A DNA stretch of 64,000 nucleotides from Bacteroidales bacterium (lineage in GTDB: Bacteria; Bacteroidota; Bacteroidia; Bacteroidales; JAIOZK01), in NCBI GenBank assembly GCA_021738625.1, contig JAIPBS010000012.1, positions 25,177 to 89,176 of the forward strand, read 5' to 3'. Of this stretch, positions 8,802 to 20,200 are shown one piece after another. Both the position numbers and the translations under genes were made by a program. The first letter of the stretch is position 1. Every line of letters begins with the position of its first letter. The notes below the pieces were generated by a model that worked only from the letters and a program-made list of their open reading frames with translations, made no database searches and was not told the origin of the DNA.

Positions 8802-9599
8802 TTATTTATAACATATCTCAGCAAAGTTACGCAGGCTGACCAAACAGATCTGTTCGGCTTCGATGAAACCCATATGGCCGACATTCCCCAGCAGTTTGAT
8901 GTCGCTGTGATCCGGGAGGCCGGCTTGCGAGAGGGCATTTTCAAAAGGGATCTTTTCATCTTTTTTCCCGATGATGAACTGGATGGGAAAAGCTGCATTG
9001 CGCAGCAGTTCACGATGGTCTCTGCGCTCCTTCATGCCGCGAAGGGCCGCAACAATGGCTTCGGCAGAAGTGTGTTTATGCCTTTCCCTTAAGGCGTCAA
9101 TTTCATCCCTGAATTGTTCCGCATTTTCTTTGGCAAAAAGGGTTGGGATAAAACTGTGGATGAAGTCTTTCCTGCCTTTTTTCACAATGTCGATGGTGCG
9201 TTCGCGATTTTCTTTAACTTCATCGTTATCTGCTGCGGCGTGGGAGTGGAAAAGGGAAATGCCTTTTGTCTTTTCAGGATATTTGTCGGCAAAGGCAAGT
9301 GCTACATATCCACCCATCGAATGTCCGCTGATCACACAGTTGTCGATCCGGTTTTCATCCAAAACCGCTCTGACAGCTTCGGCCATGAATTCCATGCTGT
9401 GGGTTTCGGCAAAAACATCGCTTTTCCCGAATCCGGGCAGGTCGATGCAAATCACCTTGAATTCGTCAGACAATGCCCCGCTGTATTTGTCCCAGATCAG
9501 ACGGGATTCCAGAAATCCATGCAACAGCACAAGGGCTTTGCCCTGCCCTGAAATGGTATAATGGATTTGTTTTCCTTTGAAGTCAATTGTTGCTTCCAT
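8802..9599 (-). CDS. Alpha/beta hydrolase
   Basis: Preferred start is the ATG at 9599 (MEATIDFKGKQIHY), giving 265 residues; an in-frame upstream codon at 9635 would add 12 poorly conserved residues and intrude into the preceding terminator. Shows the oxyanion-hole HGFLES segment, ICIDLPGFGKSD, the nucleophile elbow GHSMGG, an acid-loop region IIGKKDEKIPFE, and the catalytic His in GNVGHMGFIE. The family covers esterases, lactonases and dehalogenase-like enzymes; substrate cannot be read from sequence. It lies downstream of a terminator ending the aminopeptidase operon and is followed by the small M15-like gene. Confidence 0.85.
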   Translation of the reverse strand: MEATIDFKGKQIHYTISGQGKALVLLHGFLESRLIWDKYSGALSDEFKVICIDLPGFGKSDVFAETHSMEFMAEAVRAVLDENRIDNCVISGHSMGGYVALAFADKYPEKTKGISLFHSHAAADNDEVKENRERTIDIVKKGRKDFIHSFIPTLFAKENAEQFRDEIDALRERHKHTSAEAIVAALRGMKERRDHRELLRNAAFPIQFIIGKKDEKIPFENALSQAGLPDHSDIKLLGNVGHMGFIEAEQICLVSLRNFAEICYK

Positions 9600-9639
9600 G
9601 ATGTTATGGTTTCGAACCAGATTTTTAAAGTGCAATAAA

Positions 9640-9672
9640 AAAGCCCGCCGGCTGCATTGGCCCGCGGGCTTT
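9640..9672 (-). terminator. Rho-independent terminator of the aminopeptidase operon
   Basis: AAAGCCCGC (9640-9648) pairs with GCGGGCTTT (9664-9672). On the minus strand the hairpin is followed by a T-rich run (TTTTTTATT). It lies 20 bp beyond the stop of the second aminopeptidase gene. Confidence 0.8.
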
Positions 9673-9692
9673 ATAGATTTTCAAAAGATGAT

Positions 9693-11081
9693 TTATCCTT
9701 TGCAGGTCTCTTCAATTTCAGCCACCGTTTTCGGGATGGGTTTGCCGAGCACCCTGTAACCGGTGTCTGTGATCAGCACGTCGTCTTCGATCCGGATGCC
9801 ACCGAAATCCTTGTATTCTTCCGCTTTATCATAATTGATAAATTCGGTGAACCTGCCTTCTTTTTTCCAGAGGTCGATCAGGGCGGGGATAAAATAGCAT
9901 CCCGGCTCAACGGTGAGCACAAAGCCGCTTTGCAGCTCGCGGCTCAGCCTGAGAAATGCCGTTCCGAACTGATCGCTGCGTTTGGTTTCTTCATCATACC
10001 CAACATAATCTTCGCCCAGTCCTTCCATATCATGCACATCCAGGCCCATCATATGTCCCAGTCCATGCGGCATAAACAAAGCGTGGGCGCCCTGGCGCAC
10101 GGCTTCGGCCACGTCGCCTTTCATGATGCCCAGGTCGCGCAGCCCGCTGGCCAGTATGTTGGCCGCCTGAAGGTGCACATCCCTGAACTTGATGCCCGGC
10201 TTGCAGGCTTCGATACATTCCATATTGGCTTTCAGAACGATCTCGTAAATCTCTTTCTGCCTGCGGCTGAACTTTCCGCCCACAGGCGTGGTGCGTGTTA
10301 TGTCGCTTGCATAATGCATAGGCGTTTCGGCTCCGGCATCGGTTACCATCATCCGTCCCTCTGCCAGGGTGTTGCCATGATAATGGTTGTGCAAGGTCTC
10401 GCCGTGTATGCTCAAAATGATCGGGAAGGAAACAGGTCCGCCTTTGGCAAGAGAAATGCCTTCGATGGTTCCGGCGATCTCCCGTTCAACCACGCCGGGT
10501 TTTGCCATTTTCATAGCGGTTGTATGCATCTCCCAGGCAATATCCACAGCCTTTTCAATTTCTTCAATTTCGTATTTGTCTTTAATTGAACGCAATTTCA
10601 CGACTGCTTTGATCAGCTCAACCGAAATATAGTCTTTTACCCTATCGGTATTCAAGCCAAGCAACTGCTTTAGCTGAAGGAAATGTTCTCCGCGGTAAGG
10701 TGGTAGGAAATGAACCTTACGGCCCTTTCCGATTTCCTTGTTCAGGAATTCTGCCAGCTTGTCCATGGGCAGGGTGTGTTCAACGCCCACTTTTTCGGCC
10801 CTTTCTTTCATGGTGGGCTGGGGTCCCATCCAGATGATGTCGTCCAGGCTCACATCATTGCCGAAAATAATATCCATGTCGTTGTCGATGTCGATCACAC
10901 CGGCCAGGTTGTCGTGATCCAGTCCGAAGAAATACAGGTAACTGCTGTCCTGCCTGAAATGATACCCGTTGGCGGGATAGTTCATGGGAGCTTCGTTGTT
11001 GCCGATAAACAGGGCCAGTCCGGAGCCCATTTCATCTCTCAACCGGTTTCTTCTGTCGGTATATACTTCTTTGGGAAACAT
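9693..11081 (-). CDS. Xaa-Pro aminopeptidase (M24B family)
   Basis: 462 residues. The N-terminal creatinase-like domain contains YHFRQDSSYLYFFGLD. The C-terminal pita-bread domain shows the dinuclear metal ligands: Asp pair in DAGAETPMHYASDITRT, His in HGLGHMMGLDVHDMEG, Glu in LTVEPGCYF, and Glu in GGIRIEDDVLIT. It removes N-terminal residues preceding proline. It is the second of two tandem M24 genes, 15 bp behind the paralogue at 11097-12404, with a strong terminator after it. No signal peptide, so cytoplasmic. Confidence 0.93.
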   Translation of the reverse strand: MFPKEVYTDRRNRLRDEMGSGLALFIGNNEAPMNYPANGYHFRQDSSYLYFFGLDHDNLAGVIDIDNDMDIIFGNDVSLDDIIWMGPQPTMKERAEKVGVEHTLPMDKLAEFLNKEIGKGRKVHFLPPYRGEHFLQLKQLLGLNTDRVKDYISVELIKAVVKLRSIKDKYEIEEIEKAVDIAWEMHTTAMKMAKPGVVEREIAGTIEGISLAKGGPVSFPIILSIHGETLHNHYHGNTLAEGRMMVTDAGAETPMHYASDITRTTPVGGKFSRRQKEIYEIVLKANMECIEACKPGIKFRDVHLQAANILASGLRDLGIMKGDVAEAVRQGAHALFMPHGLGHMMGLDVHDMEGLGEDYVGYDEETKRSDQFGTAFLRLSRELQSGFVLTVEPGCYFIPALIDLWKKEGRFTEFINYDKAEEYKDFGGIRIEDDVLITDTGYRVLGKPIPKTVAEIEETCKG

Positions 11082-11096
11082 AATATATTGTTTTGT

Positions 11097-12404
11097 TTAT
11101 AAATGATTTATTGTTTTTTTGTTCATCAGTTTCTCGATCTCATCAGGGTCGGACGGGATGTCTTTCATCAGGTTTACAGGACTGTCCTCTGTGATCAGTA
11201 TATCGTTTTCAATTCTGATACCAAGATTTTCTTCTTTGATGTAAAGACCCGGTTCGCAGGTGAGTACCATACCCGGCCTGAATTCCGCGAAGCGGTTGCC
11301 TACATCATGCACATCCAGTCCGATAAAATGGGCGATGCCGTGCACAAGGTATTTCATCACCAGGGGTTTGGATGAACCTGCCTCCTCAATTTGCTTTTTG
11401 TTGATCAGGCCCAGGTCGAGCAGCTCCTTTTCCATCAGTTTCAGCACTTCCCTTCCGATTTTTTCTATGCTGCTTCCAACCACATAATGCTTTTGAATTT
11501 CTTTTTGAACCCTCAACACAGCCCTGTAATATTTTTTTTGTTTTGGGGTGAATTTTCCACTAACCGGGATGGTTCGTGTACAATCTGCTGCATAGTTTGC
11601 ATATTCGGCACCAAAGTCCATCAGCAACAGTTCACCCTCTTTACATTCCCTGTCGTTATCTATATGATGCAGGATGAGGGCATTTTCACCGGATGCAATG
11701 ATCGGGGCGTAAGCCGGGCCGTTGGCTTTGTTCATAACAAACTCATGCACCATTTCGGCTTCCACCTCATATTCATGAACGCCCGGCTTAACAAACTTCA
11801 ATATCCTGTGAAATGCCTTATTGGTGATATCACAGGCTTTCTTCATCAAATCGATTTCCTCGGGTCCTTTCTGCAAGCGAAGCTGGGTGATCTCCGGTGC
11901 CAGTCGTTTGTAGTTATGTGCCGGATAATCTTTTTTGATCTTTTTGGCCCATCTTAAATCGCGGCTCTCGACATCAGGTTTGAATTTGGGATAATCGTTC
12001 GAGTTGAAATATATGTTTTCGGCATGACCGAGCATTTCATCAAGCAAGGCTTCAAAACTGTCGAGGTATTGGATATTTGAAATCCCCGAAATCTCTGTTG
12101 CTTTTTCTTTGGTGAGCTTGTGCCCGAACCAGGTTTCCATCTTTTCGTTCGGCTGGAGGATAAACAAGACTTCTCTTAGTTTTTGGGAAGGATGATCGGG
12201 ATAAATTAGCAGGATGGTTTGCTCCTGCTCAATGCCGCTCAGATAAAACAAATCGGAGTTTTGGCGATACCTGAAATACTGATCACCGGTGCGTGGCATT
12301 TCATCGTTGGAATGAACAATGGCTACCGACTTTGCTGGCAGTCTGCCTGCAAGTTTTTTTCTGTTTTTATTAAAAAAGTTTTTATGGATCGAATCGTAAC
12401 GCAT
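11097..12404 (-). CDS. Xaa-Pro aminopeptidase (M24B family), tandem paralogue
   Basis: 435 residues with the same plan as its neighbour: N-terminal domain with DQYFRYRQNSDLFYLSGIE, then metal ligands in LMDFGAEYANYAADCTRT, HGIAHFIGLDVHDVG, LTCEPGLYI and LGIRIENDILIT. The two differ clearly, so this is an old duplication, perhaps with divided substrate range. First gene of a two-gene minus-strand operon that diverges from sdhC across a 160-bp intergenic region. Confidence 0.93.
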   Translation of the reverse strand: MRYDSIHKNFFNKNRKKLAGRLPAKSVAIVHSNDEMPRTGDQYFRYRQNSDLFYLSGIEQEQTILLIYPDHPSQKLREVLFILQPNEKMETWFGHKLTKEKATEISGISNIQYLDSFEALLDEMLGHAENIYFNSNDYPKFKPDVESRDLRWAKKIKKDYPAHNYKRLAPEITQLRLQKGPEEIDLMKKACDITNKAFHRILKFVKPGVHEYEVEAEMVHEFVMNKANGPAYAPIIASGENALILHHIDNDRECKEGELLLMDFGAEYANYAADCTRTIPVSGKFTPKQKKYYRAVLRVQKEIQKHYVVGSSIEKIGREVLKLMEKELLDLGLINKKQIEEAGSSKPLVMKYLVHGIAHFIGLDVHDVGNRFAEFRPGMVLTCEPGLYIKEENLGIRIENDILITEDSPVNLMKDIPSDPDEIEKLMNKKTINHL

Positions 12405-12457
12405 CGAATGCCTTAATTTAAAATGATTACAAATTTTTGCTTAAGAATTTTTTGTAA

Positions 12458-12487
12458 TTGCACAATTGGGCAAAAAGCCTAAATTTG
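12458..12487 (+). promoter_or_regulatory. Bacteroidota-type promoter for sdhCAB
   Basis: TTG (12458-12460), a 19-bp spacer, and TAAATTTG (12480-12487) fit the Bacteroidota sigma-ABfr consensus TTG-N19-21-TAnnTTTG. Transcription should begin near 12494, giving an untranslated leader of about 70 nt before the sdhC ATG at 12566. Confidence 0.65.
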
Positions 12488-12565
12488 TTGGATTCTTTCG
12501 CAAAGAAAGAGATTTTAACCCAGAATTCATAGTTCTTCAGTTCATTTTTGACAAATTATTTTGTT

Positions 12566-13261
12566 ATGGCAAAATCGGGAATTTACCAATCTTCATTGAC
12601 CAAAAAGTACGTTATAGCCCTTGCCGGGCTTTTTCTTATCAGCTTCCTGTTTGTTCATCTGGGTATCAATCTTACGGTGTTGATCCCGGAAAGTCAGGAT
12701 ACGGAGGCCAAAGAAATTTTTAACAAGGCGGCCCGTTTCATGATGCTCAATCCGGTGATCAAGGTTTTTGAGATCGTTTTGTTTGCCGGTTTCATCATAC
12801 ATATAATTTACGGGCTGATCCTTCAGATACACAACTGGATGTCGCGTCCGAAGCGTTACAAGGTGGAGGGCTGGTCGCACACCTCTCCTTTCTCAAAATT
12901 CATGATCCACACCGGCATGATCATTTTTATCTTCCTGATCATTCACCTGGTCGATTTTTATTTCAAAGCCAAGTTTTTTGAAGGAGCGGAAAGCGTTTGG
13001 TACGACGGGGAAGAGTACCATGACCTGGGAGCGCTCATCATACAGAAATTTCAGAACCTGGGCTTTGTGATTTTCTACATCGCCTCCTTTTTATTCCTGG
13101 GATTTCATTTGCATCACGCTTTTCAGAGTGCATTCCAGTCACTTGGATTGAACCATCCGAAATACTTTCCTTTTTTGAAGGCTCTAAGCCTGATCACATC
13201 CATAATCATTCCGGTTGGTTTCACAATCATCCCTGTGTTTATTTATTTTCAAATTGTTTAA
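12566..13261 (+). CDS. sdhC: Succinate dehydrogenase/fumarate reductase cytochrome b subunit
   Basis: 231 residues from ATG at 12566 (MAKSGIYQSSLTKKYV); a TTG six codons upstream is in frame but less likely. About five membrane helices, with several helix-borne His residues (FLFVHLGIN, FIIHIIYG, FMIHTGMIIF, IHLVDFYF, FHLHHAFQSAFQSLGLNHP) as expected for the b558-type membrane anchor that binds two hemes and menaquinone. It anchors SdhAB to the inner membrane and is the first gene of sdhCAB. Confidence 0.92.
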   Translation: MAKSGIYQSSLTKKYVIALAGLFLISFLFVHLGINLTVLIPESQDTEAKEIFNKAARFMMLNPVIKVFEIVLFAGFIIHIIYGLILQIHNWMSRPKRYKVEGWSHTSPFSKFMIHTGMIIFIFLIIHLVDFYFKAKFFEGAESVWYDGEEYHDLGALIIQKFQNLGFVIFYIASFLFLGFHLHHAFQSAFQSLGLNHPKYFPFLKALSLITSIIIPVGFTIIPVFIYFQIV

Positions 13262-13285
13262 AGAATTAAAAAGAGATCAGATATC

Positions 13286-15226
13286 ATGACTAAATTGAAT
13301 TCAAAAATACCCGAAGGTCACATCTCAGAAAAATGGACCCATTACAGATCCAATCAAAATTTAGTCAACCCGGCCAACAAGCGGAAGCTGGACATCATTG
13401 TGGTGGGCACCGGATTGGCCGGTGCCTCTGCAGCCGCAAGCCTTGGTGAGCTGGGATTCAATGTAAAAGTATTTTGCATACAGGACAGTCCGAGGCGTGC
13501 GCACAGCATCGCTGCCCAGGGTGGGATCAACGCAGCCAAAAACTATCCGAATGATGGAGACAGCATTTTCCGTTTGTTTTATGACACGGTGAAGGGTGGT
13601 GATTACCGGGCACGTGAAGCCAATGTTTATCGATTGGCGGAAGTGAGCAACAGCATCATCGACCAGTGCGTTGCCCAGGGGGTTCCCTTTGCACGGGAGT
13701 ACGGAGGTTTGTTGGACAACCGTTCCTTCGGCGGAGCGCTTGTTTCGAGAACCTTTTATGCCCGCGGGCAAACCGGCCAGCAGTTGCTTTTGGGAGCATA
13801 TGGCGCTCTGAGCAAGGAAGTGGCCCATGGTTCCGTTGAAATGTACACCCGTGAAGAGATGCAGGAGCTGGTCATCATCGACGGAAGAGCCAGGGGCATC
13901 ATCACACGCGACAATGTGACCGGTGAATTGAAAAGATATTTTGGCCACGCCGTAGTGCTGGCCTCGGGAGGATATGGAAATGTGTTTTTCCTTTCGACCA
14001 ACGCCATGAATTCGAACGGAAGCGCCGCTTTCAGATGTTATAAGCAGGGAGCACTTTTTGGAAATCCTTGCTTCACGCAGATCCATCCCACTTGTATCCC
14101 CGTGCATGGCGATTACCAGTCGAAGCTCACCCTGATGAGCGAAAGCCTCAGGAATGACGGCCGCATCTGGGTGCCGAAAAAGAAAGAAGACGCACAGAAG
14201 ATCCAGAAAGGTGAGTTGAAACCAACTGAGATCGACGAGGAAGACCGGGATTATTACCTGGAAAGAAGATACCCGGCTTTCGGAAACCTGGTGCCCAGGG
14301 ATGTGGCATCACGCGCTGCCAAGGAAAGATGTGATGCTGGCTTTGGAGTCGGACCAACCGGGCTGGCCGTTTATCTGGATTTTGAAGATGCCATCAAAAG
14401 ACTTGGAAGAGATGTGATCGAAGCCCGCTACGGCAATCTTTTCCAGATGTATGAAAAGATCGTGGATGAAAATCCCTACGAAACCCCAATGATGATCTAT
14501 CCGGCGGTGCATTACACCATGGGTGGCTTATGGGTTGATTATGAATTGCAAACCACCATTACCGGTTTATTCTCGGCCGGCGAGGCCAATTTCAGCGATC
14601 ATGGCGCCAACCGCCTGGGTGCTTCCGCCCTGATGCAAGGTTTAAGCGACGGTTATTTTGTTTTGCCATACACCATGCAAAATTACCTGGCCGATCAGAT
14701 CAAGGTGCCCAGGATTTCAACGGATGAAAATGCTTTTGAGGAAGCAGAGAAACGTGCAAGAGAGCGGCTTGAAAAATTGATGGCTGTGAAAGGCAGTCAA
14801 AGTACCGATGATTTTCATAAGAAACTGGGCCTGATCATGTGGGAGAACGTTGGAATGGATCGAAACAAGGAAGACCTCACCAAAGCCATTGAGCAGATCA
14901 GGAACCTGCGGGAAGAATTCTGGAAAGACGTTAAAATACCCGGTGAGATTGATGGTTTGAACCCCGAACTTGAAAAAGCCGCACGCCTGGCCGATTACCT
15001 GGAGCTTGGCGAGCTAATGGCTCACGATGCATTGCAAAGGGAGGAATCATGCGGGGGTCATTTCCGGGAAGAACACCAGACCGACGAAGGAGAAGCCCTC
15101 AGAGACGACAAGAAATTTAGCTTTGTTTCCTGCTGGGAATACAAAGGCGAGGGTGAAAAACCGGAAATGCACAAGGAGGATTTGAATTTCGAATTTGTTG
15201 AGGTGAAGCAGAGAAGCTACAAATAG
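13286..15226 (+). CDS. sdhA: Succinate dehydrogenase/fumarate reductase flavoprotein subunit
   Basis: 646 residues. FAD Rossmann motif [30 protein letters not shown] with His73, the expected site of covalent FAD attachment; substrate-site block [20 protein letters not shown]; and [14 protein letters not shown], then [16 protein letters not shown]. The C-terminal part [10 protein letters not shown]...[12 protein letters not shown] is typical of the Bacteroidota/epsilonproteobacterial type. Catalyses succinate-fumarate interconversion. Anaerobic relatives use it as fumarate reductase with menaquinol; direction cannot be told from sequence. 24 bp after sdhC. Confidence 0.97.
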   Translation: MTKLNSKIPEGHISEKWTHYRSNQNLVNPANKRKLDIIVVGTGLAGASAAASLGELGFNVKVFCIQDSPRRAHSIAAQGGINAAKNYPNDGDSIFRLFYDTVKGGDYRAREANVYRLAEVSNSIIDQCVAQGVPFAREYGGLLDNRSFGGALVSRTFYARGQTGQQLLLGAYGALSKEVAHGSVEMYTREEMQELVIIDGRARGIITRDNVTGELKRYFGHAVVLASGGYGNVFFLSTNAMNSNGSAAFRCYKQGALFGNPCFTQIHPTCIPVHGDYQSKLTLMSESLRNDGRIWVPKKKEDAQKIQKGELKPTEIDEEDRDYYLERRYPAFGNLVPRDVASRAAKERCDAGFGVGPTGLAVYLDFEDAIKRLGRDVIEARYGNLFQMYEKIVDENPYETPMMIYPAVHYTMGGLWVDYELQTTITGLFSAGEANFSDHGANRLGASALMQGLSDGYFVLPYTMQNYLADQIKVPRISTDENAFEEAEKRARERLEKLMAVKGSQSTDDFHKKLGLIMWENVGMDRNKEDLTKAIEQIRNLREEFWKDVKIPGEIDGLNPELEKAARLADYLELGELMAHDALQREESCGGHFREEHQTDEGEALRDDKKFSFVSCWEYKGEGEKPEMHKEDLNFEFVEVKQRSYK

Positions 15227-15285
15227 AATGGTAAGTGGTTCGGGAAGTTTTATAAATGAAGTCAAGAATTAAACAGATATAAAAA

Positions 15286-16047
15286 ATGAATTTTACGTTA
15301 AAAATCTGGCGGCAAAAAGATGCCAAATCCAAAGGTAAATTCGAAAAGTACTCCATCAGTGATATATCACCGGATTGTTCTTTCCTTGAAATGCTTGATA
15401 TCCTGAATGAGCAACTTGTAGCCAGGGGAGAGGAGCCTGTAGCCTTCGACCACGACTGCCGGGAAGGCATATGCGGAACATGCAGTCTGTATATCAATGG
15501 TCGGCCGCACGGCCCCGACGATGCCATCACCACCTGCCAGGTGCATATGCGCCGGTTTAAGGATGGCGACACCATAGTGATCGAACCCTGGCGTGCAAAG
15601 CCTTTCTCCGTGATCAAAGACCTTATTGTTAACCGCAATGCCTTCGATAAAATCATACAGGCAGGTGGATTTATTTCAGTGGATACCGGTGGTATCCCGG
15701 ATGCCAATGCCATCCCGATCAGGAAAGAAAAAGCCGACCAGAGTATGGATGCCGCTTCTTGCATCGGTTGCGGCGCTTGTGTGGCAGCCTGTAAAAATGC
15801 ATCCGCCATGTTGTTTGTTGCAGCCAAGGTTTCTCAGTTTGCATTGTTGCCGCAGGGTAGGATAGAAGCCAAAGAACGCGTGCAGAAAATGGTGGCCAAA
15901 ATGGATGAACTCGGTTTTGGTAACTGCACCAACACATACGCCTGCGAGGCAGAATGTCCGAAAGAAATCAGCGTGGAGCACATCGCACGTATGAACAGGG
16001 AGTTTTTTGGAGCTAAAGTAGGAGGAAGAAAAAACATTAAAAAATAG
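15286..16047 (+). CDS. sdhB: Succinate dehydrogenase/fumarate reductase iron-sulfur subunit
   Basis: 253 residues. [2Fe-2S] cluster ligands Cys58, Cys63, Cys66 and Cys84 in CREGICGTC...C; [4Fe-4S] block [12 protein letters not shown] (Cys159, 162, 165, 169); third cluster supplied by [14 protein letters not shown]. It passes electrons between SdhA flavin and SdhC heme/quinone. 59 bp behind sdhA and followed by a hairpin, so it ends the operon. Confidence 0.96.
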   Translation: MNFTLKIWRQKDAKSKGKFEKYSISDISPDCSFLEMLDILNEQLVARGEEPVAFDHDCREGICGTCSLYINGRPHGPDDAITTCQVHMRRFKDGDTIVIEPWRAKPFSVIKDLIVNRNAFDKIIQAGGFISVDTGGIPDANAIPIRKEKADQSMDAASCIGCGACVAACKNASAMLFVAAKVSQFALLPQGRIEAKERVQKMVAKMDELGFGNCTNTYACEAECPKEISVEHIARMNREFFGAKVGGRKNIKK

Positions 16048-16080
16048 CATCTGATCAACATTTTTCCATTGAATAATATC

Positions 16081-16104
16081 AAGCCGCCCCTGTTGGAGCG
16101 GCTT
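16081..16104 (+). terminator. Hairpin after sdhB, probable terminator
   Basis: AAGCCGC (16081-16087) pairs with GCGGCTT (16098-16104), 34 bp after the sdhB stop. The following tract is only moderately T-rich (TGTGCTTT), so termination may be partial. Confidence 0.5.
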
Positions 16105-16140
16105 TGTGCTTTCACCACCGGATGGGGTTTCCAGTCCTGA

Positions 16141-16171
16141 TTGGAGATCATCAATTCTTTTTGTAGATTTG
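16141..16171 (+). promoter_or_regulatory. Bacteroidota-type promoter for the DUF389 gene
   Basis: TTG (16141-16143), a 20-bp spacer, and TAGATTTG (16164-16171) match the consensus exactly. Start of transcription is expected near 16178, a leader of about 13 nt before the GTG start. Confidence 0.65.
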
Positions 16172-16190
16172 TTTGTAATCAAAAGATACT

Positions 16191-17192
16191 GTGAGCCTAA
16201 GAAAAGTAGAAATAATTGTTGACAAGGAATCCCGGGAAGCACTGGAGGAGCTGATACAGCAGAATAATATTGAAAGGAAGTGGTGGTATCACCTTTCAGA
16301 AAAATCAATCAAGCTTGAGTTTATCATCGAGGCCGAGGCATCTGAAGAAGTACTCGACAAACTCGATAAGCGTTTCAGCAGCCGGGAGAACACACGTATC
16401 ATCATCAGTCAGATAGAGGCGGTGTTACCCCGCCCCAAAGAAGAAAAAAAAGAAGCACTGCAAAAAGAAGTGAAGCCCGAAAAAGCCTCCCCTTTATTAA
16501 GGATCAGCCGTACCGAGCTGATTGATGACATACGCGATTTTGGTGAGCTTTCCACAAATTTCATCATGATGATGATATTTTCTTCTGTTGTTGCCGGTAT
16601 CGGTATCCTTAAAGATAATATCGCTATCATCATCGGGGCCATGGTAATTGCCCCCATGCTAGGACCGAATATCTCCCTTGCTTTTGGCACGGTGCTGGGA
16701 GATATTACCCTGGTAAAAAAATCCATCCGGACCAGTTTTGTGGCTATCGTCATTGCTGTTGTGATCTCTTTTATCTGGGGGATTATAAATCCTGGCGACG
16801 TGGACGATATCGCCCGGACCGAGATCCGCCTTAGCGATCTGGCGATCGCACTGATGAGTGGGGCGGCCGGAGCCGTTGCGCTGTTGCGGAGTGCCTCTGC
16901 TTCGCTGGTCGGTGTGATGGTGGCCGTGGCATTGTTGCCTCCCCTTATCAAATCAGGCTTGCTGGCAGGAGAAGGATACTGGCAATACAGCCTGTATGCT
17001 TTCCTTATTTTTATTGCAAACACCATATGTGTGAATCTGGCAGGTATCATTACTTTCTTTGTTTCGAAAATCCGGCCGAAGTATTGGTGGGAGGAAAAGA
17101 AAGCCAAAAAATATACCTATAACGCTTTGAAAATATGGTTTACCCTCCTGGTCTTGCTCATTGTCATCATCCTGTTTTTAAATGTCGAATAA
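16191..17192 (+). CDS. DUF389 (TIGR00341-type) membrane protein
   Basis: 333 residues starting with GTG at 16191, which agrees with the promoter just upstream. Residues 1-110 are soluble and charged, with a KEEKKEALQKEVKPEKA linker. The C-terminal 200 residues hold about six membrane helices with the family block IAIIIGAMVIAPMLGPNISLAFGTVLGD and the segment SASLVGVMVAVALLPP. The family is widespread and has no settled function. It stands alone between sdhCAB and the histidine kinase. Confidence 0.85.
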   Translation: MSLRKVEIIVDKESREALEELIQQNNIERKWWYHLSEKSIKLEFIIEAEASEEVLDKLDKRFSSRENTRIIISQIEAVLPRPKEEKKEALQKEVKPEKASPLLRISRTELIDDIRDFGELSTNFIMMMIFSSVVAGIGILKDNIAIIIGAMVIAPMLGPNISLAFGTVLGDITLVKKSIRTSFVAIVIAVVISFIWGIINPGDVDDIARTEIRLSDLAIALMSGAAGAVALLRSASASLVGVMVAVALLPPLIKSGLLAGEGYWQYSLYAFLIFIANTICVNLAGIITFFVSKIRPKYWWEEKKAKKYTYNALKIWFTLLVLLIVIILFLNVE

Positions 17193-17292
17193 GTATCTGA
17201 GTGTCCTGGTTTTGTATTTTTAACGAATTATTCTTACTTTTAAGTTTTATTGTGCTGGAAGGAATGTTCCAAATCATTTGCTTAAAATCATT

Positions 17293-20200
17293 ATGGCTGA
17301 AAAACAAACAACAGGTGGTTATCCCAGGGGCAGGCTGGCATTTTTGCTGGTTGCTTTCACGGCCATCCTGCTTGCGGGGGCCTACGTTTATTATAAAAGC
17401 GAGGAAAGAACCATACGGAAAGAAAAGTATAACGATCTGACCGCAATAGCAGAATTGAAACTCGACCAAATTAACAGATGGCTTAAAGAAAGAGATAGTG
17501 AGGCGCATTTTTTTTCCGAGAATCCTTCCTTTATTCAACATACCAAGAATCTCACGCATGGGGTTGATGCAGAAGAGGCATTTTTATATTATAGAAGCCG
17601 GTTAACACCATTCATGAAAAGGCACGGCTATGAAAACATTTTCCTGCTGGACACAAATCATAAACTTATTTTTTCACTTGATAAAGATTATTCCACGGTT
17701 GATTCGACCACGATGCATTTTTCAGATAGCGTAAAAAACAGGCAGGAAGTGATGATGACCGGTTTTTATGAGTGCCCGACCCACAAGAATGTGCATTTGG
17801 ATATACTTGCACCGGTTGCAATGAAAGACGCTCCTTTTGCCACCCTCGTTTTTAGGGTTGACCCGAACGACTACCTGTTTCCTCTGATCCAATCCTGGCC
17901 GGTTTCGAGCGAAACTTCCGAAACCCTGATTTTAAGAAGGGATGGCGACAGTGCGCTTTTTCTCAATGAGCTCAGGCATATGGACAACACAGCCCTAAGC
18001 CTCCGGGTTCCAATGTCCCGGCAGGATATTCCGGCCGTGCAGGCCATTAAGGGATATGAGGGTGTTTTTGAAGGAAATGACTACCGGGATGTGGAAGTAT
18101 TGTCGGTTGTTAGGAATATTGAAAGAACTCCCTGGTATATGATCGCCAAGGTAGATAAGGAAGAGGTTTTTGCCGTATTACGGTACAAGGCAGGGGCGAT
18201 TATCGGTTTTGCCGTGGTATTGGTTTTGCTCGCAGCCGCCGGTCTGGCTTGGGTTTATCACTATCGGCAGAAAAACAACTTTAAGAATCTTTATCTCAAG
18301 GAAAGGGAATTGTTGAGAGCACAACAGGAATTCAAAACAACCCTATACAGCATAGGCGATGCCGTGATCATTACCGACAGAAACAGCAGGATTACAAATA
18401 TGAACCCGGTTGCAGAAGATCTTACAGGCTGGAAAGAAGACTCAGCGGTTGGTAAGTCCCTTGAAGATGTTTTCAGGATCGTTCATGAAGAAACCGGTGA
18501 AAAAGTTGATAATCCCGCCATGAGAGCAATGTTGGAAGGTGGGGTGATAGGTCTTGCAAATCATACCGTGCTTATTTCCAGGTCGGGCAAAGAAATTCCT
18601 ATCGCCGATAGCGGTGCGCCAATCCATGATGATCAGGATAACATTACCGGGGCCGTGCTTGTATTTCGCGATCAAACACAGCAACGTGAAACTGTTCGCA
18701 AAATCGAACATAGCGAAGCCATGATGAAGAAAACACAGGAAATGGCCAATGTGGGTAGCTGGGAGTTCGACCTGTTGGGAAATAGATTGTCCTGGTCGGA
18801 TGAAGTTTACAGGATATTCGGGATGAAACCGGAACACATAAAGCCATCTTATGAGGCATTCCTGGAAATGATCCATCCGGATGACAGGCAAACCGTTGAT
18901 AAAATATATATAAGTTCGGTTGAGAAAGGAAAAGATAGTTATGAGATCGAACATCGTATCGTGAGAAAAGACAATCAGGAGGTTCGTCATGTTATTGAAA
19001 AGTGTGATCATATCAAAGACCGGAACCAAAAAATAATTCGCTCTGTGGGAATGGTACAGGATATCACCGAACGAAGGAAATACGAACAAAAGCTGATCGA
19101 ACAGAATGAAGAATACCAAAGCCTGAATGAAGAATATATGACTCAAAATGAAGAGCTTGCTGAAAGCCTGGAAACCATCAGGAAGGCAAACAAGGAACTT
19201 AAAGTGGCTAAAGCAAGGGCAGAGGAGAGCGACCGGCTGAAAACATCTTTTCTTAACAATATGAGCCATGAAATCCGGACACCCATGAATTCCATAATGG
19301 GCTTCGCCGATTTGCTTAGAGATAACCCACCGCCAGAGGAACGTAAAAAACATATTGAAATCATCAACAACAATGCGGAACATCTTGTGAAGATCATCGA
19401 TGATGTGATCAATATCTCAAGGCTTGAGAGTGAAAAAACAAGGCTTGATATTGCATCCTTTTCAATTCACCAACTTTGTAATGATCTATACGAGAGCAAT
19501 CACTACAAGGTTGAAAGCAATGGTTTACAATGCATTCAGAAGGTTGATCCTTCGTTAAAAGCTTTGCGCGTTATCTCGGACAAGCAAAAGATCAGACAGG
19601 TGCTTACAGGTTTTATCGATAACGCCATTAAGTACACAGAACATGGAACCATCGAGATCGGTTGTCGGCAGGCAATCGATACTTTGTACTTTTATGTAAA
19701 AGATACAGGTGTTGGCATACCTGAAGATGAGCAAGCGCGTGTTTTCGAACGCTTTTATAGAGGCGACCGGGCACAGCGGCTTGCTATCGGAGGAACAGGC
19801 CTCGGCCTTAGCATTGCCGCAAACATTGCTAAGTTGTTGGATGGTGAGATCGGCGTTAACTCACGGCCGGGGCAAGGTTCCGAGTTTTATTTTATGGTTC
19901 CGCTGGTGAAGGATTTAAGTGTTTATTCAGAAGTGAAACCCATTGCTGTTAGCACGGATTACCTTAGCATGCTGGATGTGCTCATCGCAGAAGATGAACC
20001 CGATAGCCTGCAATACCTTAAAATTCTTTTGGATAAAAAAGTGAGATCCCTGGATGAAGCAACGAGCGGCTATACTGCAGTTGAAAAATCGAATCAAAAA
20101 GCGTATCATCTTGTTTTGATGGATATCAAGATGCCCGGCATGGACGGTTTGGCGGCAACCAGAGAGATCAAGCGAAAGAATCCCTCAACCGTAGTTATTG

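Noticed and set aside
12548..12565. TTG start for sdhC (and similar TTG extensions of holB, the histidine kinase, the UvrA-like gene, NuoF, NfnB, SDR and radical SAM copy 2)
   Set aside because: Each has an ATG a few codons downstream that fits family N-termini better; several extensions overlap promoter boxes or repeats.
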